Shown: piece by piece, positions 25,423 through 32,916 of the stretch
Layout: the number at the start of each line of letters is the position of its first letter
How positions within the stretch are numbered: position 1 is the first letter of the stretch
DNA from: Balneola sp. MJW-20
Lineage (GTDB): Bacteria; Bacteroidota; Rhodothermia; Balneolales; Balneolaceae
Direction: 5' to 3'
Length of the DNA: 64,000 nt
Assembly (NCBI RefSeq): GCF_040811775.1
Contig: NZ_JBFNXW010000001.1
Location: 434,001 to 498,000 of the forward strand
Notes under the pieces: generated by a model
Seen by the model: the letters and a program-made list of their open reading frames with translations, nothing else
The model's database searches: none
What the model was told of the DNA's origin: nothing
Translations under genes and position numbers: made by a program

Positions 25423-26385
25423 TCAGACATATAAGTGAAAGATCTCAGCAAGCTTAGTATCAATATTCTTTTCCACTTTAGGAATAAACTTTTTACCGGT
25501 CAGCTTCTGGAATAACTCGGCATAGCGATTAAAAACCTGCAATCTGAATTCGTTAGGAAGATCGGGTAACACCTGTCCCTCTTTTCCCTGGAAACCCTGC
25601 TCCATCAGCCATTCTCTCAGGAATTCTTTAGACAATTGCTTTTGTGGCTGTCCTTTAGCCTGCCTTTCTTCGTAACCATCAAGATAGAAATAGCGGGAGG
25701 AGTCTGTTGTATGAACTTCATCGATCAGAGTCAGTTCTCCTTCAAATAATCCGAACTCATATTTGGTATCGACCAGGATCAGACCTTGTTCCCGGGCAAC
25801 CTCGGAGCCTCGGGCAAAAAGTTTAAATGCTTTTTCACGGATCTTGGACCAGAGTTCTTCCGAAACAATTCCCTGCTTCAGGATGTCTTTTTCAGAAATA
25901 TCCTCATCATGTCCTTCGGTAGCCTTTGTTGCAGGAGTGAGGATGGGTTCGGGAAAGGGATCATGTTCGTTCATTCCTTCGGGCATTTTAACCCCGCAAA
26001 GCATTCGTTCACCGGAATTATAAGTTCGGAATGCATGACCCGTCAGATAGCCTCTCATAACTACTTCAATGGGAATAGGTTCGCATTTCTTTCCTATGGT
26101 AACATTCGGGTGAGGAACATCAATCAGATGGTGAGGGATGATGTCATCTACTTTTCTGAATGAAAATTCAGCCAGTTGGTTAAGTATCTGCCCCTTAAAT
26201 GGGATCGCCTGTTTCATGATATAGTCAAAAGCTGAAATACGGTCGGTTACGACAATTCCAAGAGTCTTGTCGTTCAGCTGGTATACCTCCCGGACTTTTC
26301 CACGATAGGGTGCTGCAACACCCGGTACTTCTGTTCTGAGAATACAGTTATCAAGGGCTTCATTAACACTAAATAAGTGACTCAC
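25423..26385 (-). CDS. purC: Phosphoribosylaminoimidazole-succinocarboxamide synthase (SAICAR synthase)
   Basis: Purine synthesis: ligates aspartate to CAIR with ATP. 320 residues, the longer form resembling yeast Ade1 rather than the roughly 240-residue enterobacterial one. The ATP-binding N-lobe YRGKVREVYQL, the VTDRISAFD segment, the EVVMRGYLTGHAF line and the C-terminal VDTKYEFG are all present. The start overlaps the stop of the LacI-type regulator gene by 4 bases (26382-26385), so purC appears to be translated from the regulator's transcript. The 3' end meets the SDR gene with zero intervening bases and no terminator. Confidence 0.96.
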   Translation of the reverse strand: MSHLFSVNEALDNCILRTEVPGVAAPYRGKVREVYQLNDKTLGIVVTDRISAFDYIMKQAIPFKGQILNQLAEFSFRKVDDIIPHHLIDVPHPNVTIGKKCEPIPIEVVMRGYLTGHAFRTYNSGERMLCGVKMPEGMNEHDPFPEPILTPATKATEGHDEDISEKDILKQGIVSEELWSKIREKAFKLFARGSEVAREQGLILVDTKYEFGLFEGELTLIDEVHTTDSSRYFYLDGYEERQAKGQPQKQLSKEFLREWLMEQGFQGKEGQVLPDLPNEFRLQVFNRYAELFQKLTGKKFIPKVEKNIDTKLAEIFHLYV

Positions 26386-27401
26386 TTGGCATTCATATTT
26401 TTTGTTGAACCCCGTTCTACTAGCTGAGGATCAATCGTTGTTTGGAATAGTTCCTGATCAGGATTCTTTATGATCTGTGATAATTTCTCAGTCGCCTGAA
26501 CTCCGATAGTATACATTTGCTGGTCAATGGTAGTAAGATCTAAATACTTACTCAATTTAATATTATCGTATCCCATTACTGCTATGTCATCGGGCACCTT
26601 CATGCCCAGTTGATTGAGAGCATAAATTGCACCAACTGCTTGTGTATCATTTGAACAAAACACGGCATCAGGGAATTTACCGAGTTGTTCATATTTATTT
26701 ACTGCTTCAAAACCTGATTCTTCGGTAAAGCCACCATGTTTAGTAGTATCACCACTGAGGAAGAGATCTTCATCAATTTTCATACGGTAATTTTTCAGGG
26801 CATCTCTGAATCCTTGTTCTCTCTGCTGGGCAGACCTGGAGTTAAGGAAAGTGGTTATCATCCCGATATTCTCAAATCCCTGTTTAACAAGATGTTCACC
26901 GGCAAGATAACCTCCGCGATAATCATTGAGCATGATATAGCTGTAGTGCGGGTGAGATCCATTTACCATAATGACAGGTGTATTGGTCGCTTGCAGCAGT
27001 GCATGGACATCATCAGAGATATCAATGGATAGCAGAATCACAGCATCAGCCGTTCCGCGGTCAAAGAAGTTTTGCACGGCTTCTTCCGGATTTTTTGACC
27101 CCGTGTTATACATTATGATATCGAGATCCATTTTCTTGATCTCGTCTTTAACTCCCTTCAGAACTTCATTAAAGTAAGGAGTGGTGAAAGAGGGAACGGC
27201 GATCGCCAGCATCTGAGGCTCTTTGCTGGCTAATTTCCGGGCACTTACCTGTGGCCTGAAATTCAATTCTTTGATGGCCTTCTCTACTTTTTCTTTAGTA
27301 GCAGGCGACACATTTGGCGACTCATTTAAAACTCTTGATACTGTTGAGATTGCAACCTTAGCACGGTTAGCTACCTCATAAATGGTTACTTTTTTGGCCA
27401 T
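26382..27401 (-). CDS. LacI-family transcription regulator, coupled to purC
   Basis: A 339-residue repressor-type regulator. The N-terminal HTH is VTIYEVANRAKVAISTVSRVLN (quoted in part: residues 4-22 carry it), the hinge follows (VSARKLASKEP, about 53-63), then the periplasmic-binding-protein-like effector domain begins (MLAIAVPSFTTPYFNEVLKG) and runs to the end (DIAVMGYDN is the usual late motif). Members bind palindromic operators and respond to sugars, nucleosides or purines; E. coli PurR is the purine example. Sharing a transcript with purC by a 4-base overlap hints at a purine link, but the effector is not deducible. Divergent from crtB across a 193-base gap rich in dyads. Confidence 0.9.
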   Translation of the reverse strand: MAKKVTIYEVANRAKVAISTVSRVLNESPNVSPATKEKVEKAIKELNFRPQVSARKLASKEPQMLAIAVPSFTTPYFNEVLKGVKDEIKKMDLDIIMYNTGSKNPEEAVQNFFDRGTADAVILLSIDISDDVHALLQATNTPVIMVNGSHPHYSYIMLNDYRGGYLAGEHLVKQGFENIGMITTFLNSRSAQQREQGFRDALKNYRMKIDEDLFLSGDTTKHGGFTEESGFEAVNKYEQLGKFPDAVFCSNDTQAVGAIYALNQLGMKVPDDIAVMGYDNIKLSKYLDLTTIDQQMYTIGVQATEKLSQIIKNPDQELFQTTIDPQLVERGSTKNMNAK

Positions 27402-27455
27402 TTCAACTCATAATTTTAATCTAAAGCAGATAATTTACCTAAAAAATAAAAACAA

Positions 27456-27574
27456 TATGTTAACATAACATTTTATTTTTTGAGGAACGTAGTATACTAT
27501 CCCGTTTATATTTGTTATGTTGATGGGAAATAATGCAGAGTATAAGGAACTATTTGTGATTAGAATAACATTTT
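27456..27574. promoter_or_regulatory. Dyad-rich control region between lacI-type gene and crtB
   Basis: The AT-rich gap contains a perfect 12-base palindrome TATGTTAACATA (27456-27467) and a perfect 10-base one TAGTATACTA (27490-27499). ATAACATTTT occurs at 27465 and again exactly 100 bases later at 27565, and the inverse TGTTATGTT lies at 27513-27521 against AACATAACA at 27462-27470. This spacing of like and inverted boxes fits operators of a dimeric regulator that could loop DNA. The divergent LacI-type protein is the obvious candidate binder, for autoregulation and possibly crtB control. This is inference from symmetry. Confidence 0.45.
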
Positions 27575-27594
27575 GAGAGAGAGTTGACAAGCTT

Positions 27595-28569
27595 ATGACC
27601 AATATACTCAAGATACCATATACCCTGATCCGTCCTATTTATGAAAAGACCGCCTTTCATAAATCGGTCATAGAAGACATTCCTGATGATTCTTTAAAGG
27701 AAGCTTATACCTTATGCCGGTCTATTACCAGACATCATGCCAAGACTTTTTATATGGCAACCCGATTCCTTCCCAATGACAAGCAAAGAGGCATCTTTGC
27801 TATCTATGGATTATGCCGGTATCTGGATGATCTGGTGGATGAAGCTGAAGACCTGATCCATGACCGAAAGATCACCATTGAGCAGGTTGATGAAAAGTTA
27901 TCTCTGTTCAAGCAGCGGCTTATTGATGTGTATGAGAATAAGGCGGTAAATGATCCTATACTAACAGCTTTTTCAGATACGCTGAAGCGATATAATATCA
28001 GTATTGAACTTCCTTTTCAGTTAATGGAAGGAGTCAGAATGGATCTTACCAAGAATCGTTTTTCTGATTTTGAGGAAGTATATGACTACTCCTATAAAGT
28101 AGCTTCAGTAGTGGGTCTGATGACGAGTGAGATATTCGGATATGAAAATGAAATAGCTCTTGATTACGCTGTTGATCTGGGAATTGCCATGCAGTTAACC
28201 AATATACTCCGGGATATTGGAGAAGACCTGGACCGGGATCGTATTTATCTTCCTCAGGATGAGCTCAGAGAATATAACCTGAGTGAAGAAGAACTCTTTG
28301 CCCATGATCTGAGCGGAAAATTCAAAGATTATATGGAATTTCAGATCGGCAGGGCACGGGAATATTACCAAAGAGCAGATGTCGGAATTTGCATGCTCTC
28401 AAAAGACAGTCGCCTTCCGGTTTACCTTGCCCGTCATAATTACAGCAGGATACTCGATAAGATCGAAGAGAACGACTTCAATGTATTTGATAACAGGGCG
28501 TACCTGAATTACACTGAAAAGCTTTCCATTTTACCACGCATCTTAATGGATATGCGAACTGCCAGCTGA
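27595..28569 (+). CDS. crtB: Phytoene synthase (squalene/phytoene synthase family)
   Basis: Head-to-head condensation of two geranylgeranyl diphosphates to phytoene, the entry step of carotenoids. 324 residues. The two aspartate-rich Mg2+-diphosphate motifs are present: YLDDLVDEAED (residues 77-86) and LTNILRDIGEDLDRDRIYLP (near 203-220). Adjacent signature stretches are HHAKTFYMATRFLP and YSYKVASVVGLM. The sequence could also fit a squalene or diapophytoene synthase, but the second motif resembles CrtB. No desaturase or cyclase gene is adjacent. A purine-rich GAGAGAGAG lies 13-20 bases before the ATG. Divergent from the LacI-type gene. Confidence 0.88.
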   Translation: MTNILKIPYTLIRPIYEKTAFHKSVIEDIPDDSLKEAYTLCRSITRHHAKTFYMATRFLPNDKQRGIFAIYGLCRYLDDLVDEAEDLIHDRKITIEQVDEKLSLFKQRLIDVYENKAVNDPILTAFSDTLKRYNISIELPFQLMEGVRMDLTKNRFSDFEEVYDYSYKVASVVGLMTSEIFGYENEIALDYAVDLGIAMQLTNILRDIGEDLDRDRIYLPQDELREYNLSEEELFAHDLSGKFKDYMEFQIGRAREYYQRADVGICMLSKDSRLPVYLARHNYSRILDKIEENDFNVFDNRAYLNYTEKLSILPRILMDMRTAS

Positions 28570-28639
28570 GGGCAGATTTGGATGGAGAATGACGCTCTAA
28601 ACCGCTATCATTAGGGCTGAACCAAATCCAGATTACAGC

Positions 28640-30133
28640 ATGAATTCCATAAAAAAGATCTTAGTCGCTAACAGGGGAGAGATTGCCCTCAGAGTTATTC
28701 ATACCTGTAAAGAACTGGGAATAAAATCAGTAGCCGTTTATTCGCGCCCTGACGCTCACTCACCACATGTAATTCATGCCGATGAATCTGTTTTTATCGG
28801 TGAAGCCGCATCATCTGAAAGTTATCTGGTCATGGATAAGATCATCAATGCAGCTAAGAAAACAGGTGCAGATGCTATTCACCCCGGATATGGATTTTTA
28901 AGTGAGAATGCAGCATTCTCTGCTCGTTGTGAGGAAGAAGGCATCATCTTCATTGGTCCTAAGCCACATGCAATTGAAGTGATGGGGGATAAGACCGCAG
29001 CACGTGAAGCAGTTACCAAAGCGGGTATTCCTACTCCTCCCGGACTTAAAAGTGAATTGAATGATCTGGAAGAAGCTTCGCAGATAGCCGATGAGATCGG
29101 ATATCCCATACTGGTGAAAGCAGCTGCCGGTGGCGGTGGTAAGGGTATGAGAATTGTACATAAAAAGGATGAGTTTGAATCCAGCATAAAAGCGGCAAAG
29201 TCGGAAGCCAGAAATGCCTTTGGAGATGACCGGGTATATATTGAAAAGTACCTTGAAGAACCCCGGCATGTCGAGTTTCAGATCATTGCGGATATGCATG
29301 GAAATGTATTCCATGTTTATGACCGTGAATGCTCAGTTCAGCGCAGACATCAGAAAGTGATAGAAGAGGCTCCGTGTCCGATTCTTACAGATGAACTCCG
29401 TACAGAGATGTCTGAGGCAGCGATCAAAGCGGCCAAAGCAGTAGATTATATCGGGGCCGGCACCATTGAGTTCCTGGTTGATAAGCATATGAATTTCTAT
29501 TTCCTGGAAATGAATACACGCCTTCAGGTAGAGCATCCGGTTACCGAAATGATCACCAATACTGATCTGGTTGCACTTCAGATCCATGTTGCAGAGGGTA
29601 AAGAGCTTCCGTTCAAGCAGGAAGATCTTAAGATCAACGGTCATGCAATCGAATGCCGGATTTACGCGGAAGACCCGGCTGATAATTTCCTTCCCAGTAC
29701 CGGAAAACTTATTAAACACCGTGTACCAACCGGTTCCGGTATCCGGGTTGATTCCGGGGTAGAGGAAGGGCAGAGTGTTACCATTAATTATGATCCGATG
29801 ATATCAAAGCTGACCGTGCATGCCCCCAGCCGCGAAGAAGCGATAGGCAGAATGCTCAGAGCTTTGGATGAATACGAGATCGCGGGTTGTAAGACCACCA
29901 TTCCTTTTTGTGAATTTACACTGCGCCACCCGGCGTTTGTGGAGGCTAAATATGATACCCATTTTGTACAGGATCACTTCACCCCTGATAACATGTATGA
30001 GGAAGACAATGAGCTTGCGGTGATACTGGCAGGGGCACTTCTGAAAACGGCGGAACAACATGAGAACGCTTCAGGGAAATCAATCGATAAGAATTCCTCT
30101 GCATACACACAATGGTGGAAAAACAGAAGGTAG
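28640..30133 (+). CDS. accC: Biotin carboxylase subunit of an acyl-CoA carboxylase
   Basis: ATP-dependent carboxylation of biotin on a carrier protein. 497 residues: biotin carboxylase N-domain (ILVANRGEIALRVI), ATP-grasp domain with glycine loop AAAGGGGKGM and the catalytic line FLEMNTRLQVEHPVTE, and C-terminal domain ending about residue 445. A further 50-residue tail with WWKNRR goes beyond the usual AccC of about 450 residues and resembles propionyl-CoA carboxylase-type subunits. The carrier and carboxyltransferase genes are not adjacent, so acetyl-CoA versus propionyl-CoA use cannot be decided; the fused mutase at 45-48 kb makes a propionyl-CoA role plausible. murQ follows after three bases. 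Confidence 0.87.
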   Translation: MNSIKKILVANRGEIALRVIHTCKELGIKSVAVYSRPDAHSPHVIHADESVFIGEAASSESYLVMDKIINAAKKTGADAIHPGYGFLSENAAFSARCEEEGIIFIGPKPHAIEVMGDKTAAREAVTKAGIPTPPGLKSELNDLEEASQIADEIGYPILVKAAAGGGGKGMRIVHKKDEFESSIKAAKSEARNAFGDDRVYIEKYLEEPRHVEFQIIADMHGNVFHVYDRECSVQRRHQKVIEEAPCPILTDELRTEMSEAAIKAAKAVDYIGAGTIEFLVDKHMNFYFLEMNTRLQVEHPVTEMITNTDLVALQIHVAEGKELPFKQEDLKINGHAIECRIYAEDPADNFLPSTGKLIKHRVPTGSGIRVDSGVEEGQSVTINYDPMISKLTVHAPSREEAIGRMLRALDEYEIAGCKTTIPFCEFTLRHPAFVEAKYDTHFVQDHFTPDNMYEEDNELAVILAGALLKTAEQHENASGKSIDKNSSAYTQWWKNRR

Positions 30134-30136
30134 AAT

Positions 30137-31078
30137 ATGTCTGATTCTTCTAAAAAGGATCTCTTTGACAAATTACAAGACCTCAAAACAGAAAAAAGAA
30201 ATCCTCTTTCCGGCAATATAGATCTCGCTGATCCAAAGGAGATAGCCCGCATCATAAATGATGAGGATAAAAAAGTTGCCCAGGCTGTGGGGAATAAAAT
30301 TGACGAGATCGCAGGAGTTATCGACCTGGTCAGTCAAAGCCTGAGCGCGGGGGGCCGGTTGCTTTATTTTGGAGCCGGGACCAGCGGGAGACTTGGCGTA
30401 TTAGATGCAGCTGAATGTCCGCCCACTTTCGGTAGTAAACCCGAACAGATCCAGGGATTCATCGCCGGAGGTAAGGAGGCTATGTTTGTAGCGCAGGAAG
30501 GTGCCGAAGATCATGAAATTAACGGGGTCAGAGACATTGTAAAAGCGATGGCAGCCCCGCCGGACGTGGTATGCGGGCTCGCAGCAAGCGGTAGAACGCC
30601 TTATGTGCACGGAGCAATAAAAGAAGCAGCAAGTAGGGGATGTGTCACTGTGTTTGTAACCACTGTGCCTGCAGAACAGATCGATATAGAGGTGGATCAT
30701 CTCATTGATGTTCCCGTTGGCCCTGAGGTGATCATGGGGTCTACGCGTATGAAAAGTGCCACCGCACAGAAAATGATCCTGAATATGATCACAACCGGAG
30801 CGATGATCAGGAGGGGCAAGATCTACGAAAATGTAATGGTAGATCTGATGCTGACCAATGAGAAACTGGTTGAAAGAGCAAAACGAATCATCATGACTTT
30901 TACCGGGCTCGATTATGAAACGGCACAGACCTTACTTGAAAAAAGCGACGGACATGTGAAAACAGCCCTGCTAATGGGGCTTGGAAATATCAGCAAAGAA
31001 GAAGCCAGAACATTACTGAATGAATCCGGGGGATTTGTGAGAGAAGCATTCATCAAATTAAAAGGCCATGCTAAGTAG
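30137..31078 (+). CDS. murQ: N-acetylmuramic acid 6-phosphate etherase
   Basis: Cleaves the lactyl ether of MurNAc-6-phosphate to give GlcNAc-6-phosphate and D-lactate in peptidoglycan recycling. 313 residues, family length. The SIS domain carries the signature YFGAGTSGRLGVLDAAECPP around residues 76-95 and GSTRMKSATAQKMILNMI (cited in part) near 203. The C-terminal helical part ends in LLNESGGFVREAF. It lies 3 bases after the biotin carboxylase gene and overlaps plsC by 11 bases (31068-31078), so it sits in a mixed-function operon. No MurNAc kinase (AnmK/MurK) is adjacent. Confidence 0.95.
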   Translation: MSDSSKKDLFDKLQDLKTEKRNPLSGNIDLADPKEIARIINDEDKKVAQAVGNKIDEIAGVIDLVSQSLSAGGRLLYFGAGTSGRLGVLDAAECPPTFGSKPEQIQGFIAGGKEAMFVAQEGAEDHEINGVRDIVKAMAAPPDVVCGLAASGRTPYVHGAIKEAASRGCVTVFVTTVPAEQIDIEVDHLIDVPVGPEVIMGSTRMKSATAQKMILNMITTGAMIRRGKIYENVMVDLMLTNEKLVERAKRIIMTFTGLDYETAQTLLEKSDGHVKTALLMGLGNISKEEARTLLNESGGFVREAFIKLKGHAK

Positions 31079-31796
31079 AATATTCAGTTTTTTTGCCTGG
31101 ATCTGGTTTTGTGTTCTTTTCCTGATATTTTTCTTTCTGATCGCAGTTACCTTCCTGATAACCTTCCCATTTGATAAATACAGGAAGGCCCCAAATTATG
31201 TACTTTCTTATCTGGGACTTGGCCTGATAAGAACAAGTCCGGGATGGAAGATAGAAATGGATGGGCTGGATAAATACGACAGAGGAACACCTACCATCTT
31301 TATTGCCAATCATCAGAGTTTTCTGGATATGGCATTACTGTACCAGCTACCATGGCAGATGAAATGGGTATCAAAAAGAAGTCTTGCATTCATTCCTATT
31401 ATGGGATGGATGGTCTGGCTTACGGGTCAGCTTACCATTAACAGAACTAGTAAATCTGCAATCCGTAAGCTGGATAACCTGGTACAGCCCCTGAAAGATG
31501 GTATACCGGTAATGATCTTTCCGGAAGGAACAAGATCTTTGGACGGAAAAATGAAGCATTTCAAGAACGGCGCCTTTTTATTGGCAAAAGAGCATAATTT
31601 TATGCTTCAACCTATGGTTATAGATGGCGGATATAAGGCAATGCCTTCCGGCTCTAAGGTCCTGAACCCCAAAGCCAGCTTCCGTGTTCGTGTTATGGAT
31701 CCTATTGATCCAACAAAATTTAATGACATGCGTAGCCTTAAAGACCATTGTCATGCCATCATGGAGAAAGAATTAAAAGAAATACGATCAAATTGA
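31068..31796 (+). CDS. plsC: 1-acyl-sn-glycerol-3-phosphate acyltransferase
   Basis: Makes phosphatidic acid by acylating lysophosphatidate at the inner membrane. 242 residues with an N-terminal membrane helix (residues about 8-33). The acyltransferase motifs appear in order: NHQSFLD (His82 and Asp87 of HX4D), the block II region INRTSKSA, FPEGTRSLDG (block III) and a block IV proline segment (LQPMVIDGGYKAMPSG, in part). It overlaps murQ by 11 bases, and its stop shares bases with the likely TTG start of the next gene. Confidence 0.93.
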   Translation: MLSRIFSFFAWIWFCVLFLIFFFLIAVTFLITFPFDKYRKAPNYVLSYLGLGLIRTSPGWKIEMDGLDKYDRGTPTIFIANHQSFLDMALLYQLPWQMKWVSKRSLAFIPIMGWMVWLTGQLTINRTSKSAIRKLDNLVQPLKDGIPVMIFPEGTRSLDGKMKHFKNGAFLLAKEHNFMLQPMVIDGGYKAMPSGSKVLNPKASFRVRVMDPIDPTKFNDMRSLKDHCHAIMEKELKEIRSN

Positions 31797-32473
31797 GCAA
31801 AGATCTGCTGGACAATATAGACCGTACATTTCGCTATGAGCACAGGATCATGGGTACTATTATTGTATCTCAACTGATCCTGATAGCTGTTTTCCGGCTA
31901 TGGCCCGCCATGAAACCTGAAGAAAGAACGTATCAGAATTTTTATCCTGGAGAAGAAGTATTTGTGGAAGAGATCGTAAATACCAAGCAGAATCAGGCTC
32001 CTGCATCTCCACCCAAACCACAGATACCCCAGCCGGTTCCTAATGATAACGTGATCGAAGAAGAGATCGAATTTCCTGAGTTCGAGGATATCGTTACTGA
32101 AAATCCAATTGAAATGGATGATAGTATCGGAAGAACAGGGGAAGGGCAGCAGGTAACCAGTAATCCGCAGTTACCTCCGACCGCTGTCAAGATCGTTGAA
32201 CCTCGTGTGCCTGAGGAGTTCAGGAAAACCGATCTTCGAGTTGAGATCATTGTGACCTTCCTGGTGAACAGTGATGGCGATGTGGAAGAACTTTTCATCT
32301 CAGAGATCCGGCAATACAACGATAACGATACCTATGAGGTAGTGGATCAGATTGGATACGGACTTATGGAGGCTACGATACAGGCAGCATCAGAGTGGAA
32401 ATTCCGTGCTGCCAAAGACCAGGGCAGGAATGTCCGTACTTACACAAGATCACAGTTCAGTTTCGGATTTTAA
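31793..32473 (+). CDS. TonB-like energy transducer protein
   Basis: A 226-residue inner-membrane-anchored protein with a periplasmic arm. One membrane helix (TIIVSQLILIAVF) is followed by a Pro-rich linker (SPPKPQIPQPVP) and acidic spacer, then a C-terminal TonB-fold domain (VEIIVTFLVNSDGDVEELFI... AASEWKFRAAKDQGRNVRT). The likely start is TTG at 31793, overlapping the plsC stop as TTGA. An earlier TTG at 31748 and an ATG at 31850 (just before the helix) are alternatives. No ExbB/ExbD is adjacent. TonB proteins transmit ion-motive energy to outer-membrane receptors; the receptor here is unknown. Confidence 0.78.
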   Translation: MSKDLLDNIDRTFRYEHRIMGTIIVSQLILIAVFRLWPAMKPEERTYQNFYPGEEVFVEEIVNTKQNQAPASPPKPQIPQPVPNDNVIEEEIEFPEFEDIVTENPIEMDDSIGRTGEGQQVTSNPQLPPTAVKIVEPRVPEEFRKTDLRVEIIVTFLVNSDGDVEELFISEIRQYNDNDTYEVVDQIGYGLMEATIQAASEWKFRAAKDQGRNVRTYTRSQFSFGF

Positions 32474-32478
32474 TCATT

Positions 32479-32526
32479 GATATAGGTCAGGATAACCTAT
32501 ATCTTTGTCCGCCTTGAAGCCAAGGC
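32479..32526 (+). other. Two tandem hairpins between the TonB-like gene and tRNA-Ser
   Basis: GATATAGGT (32479-32487) pairs perfectly with ACCTATATC (32495-32503) around a 7-base loop, five bases after the stop codon; only TTT follows, so it is at best a weak terminator. A second stem, GCCTTG (32511-32516) with CAAGGC (32521-32526), ends 11 bases before the tRNA 5' end and may influence 5' processing of the tRNA precursor. Functions are inferred. Confidence 0.4.
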
Positions 32527-32537
32527 TGCAACATTCT

Positions 32538-32626
32538 GGAGAGGTGCCGGAGCGGTCGAACGGGCTCGCCTGGAAAGCGAGTGTGCCCCCTCAGGGGTAC
32601 CGAGGGTTCGAATCCCTCCCTCTCCG
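32538..32626 (+). tRNA. tRNA-Ser (anticodon GGA)
   Basis: An 89-base class II tRNA. Acceptor stem GGAGAGG (32538-32544) pairs with CCTCTCC (32619-32625) and the discriminator is G. The anticodon stem CTCGC/GCGAG encloses the loop CTGGAAA with anticodon GGA (32572-32574), reading UCC/UCU. A long variable arm (TGCCCCCTCAGGGGTA region) is typical of serine, and the T arm is GAGGGTTCGAATCCCTC. The 3' CCA is not encoded. A terminator follows 11 bases downstream. Confidence 0.97.
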
Positions 32627-32637
32627 CATTCAGAAAT

Positions 32638-32668
32638 AAAGCTCCCATCATATTGGGGGCTTTTTTTT
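32638..32668 (+). terminator. Intrinsic terminator after tRNA-Ser
   Basis: AAAGCTCCC (32638-32646) pairs with GGGGGCTTT (32655-32663) with one GU pair and an 8-base loop, then an eight-T run (32661-32668). It ends the tRNA transcript. Confidence 0.92.
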
Positions 32669-32916
32669 GGAATAGGAATCAGGTTTTAAGCATCATATGC
32701 GATTACAGAGTCGTTAAATGATGATAGAACATACTACTCTGTTTTTGCGGATACCCGACACTCAGGGTCATTTGATGCGCTAGGTTCCTCTTTGTTGATC
32801 CCTAAATTAAGCTAATAGTTATGGGATTTTAATTTTGAAATATCTCACCATTTAATAGCTTCACTAAAATTTTGAAAGCAGGTACGCCTGCTGTGATCTA
32901 AACAAACTACATCTAC
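32669..32916 (+). promoter_or_regulatory. Leader region of the lipoprotein gene with a small hairpin
   Basis: There is no gene in these 248 bases. Near the downstream end a perfect 5-bp GC-rich stem GCAGG/CCTGC closes a TACG tetraloop (32878-32891), 26 bases before the ATG of the lipoprotein gene. It lies in what should be the 5' leader and could stabilise or regulate the message. I could not identify a convincing -10/-35 pair. Confidence 0.35.
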
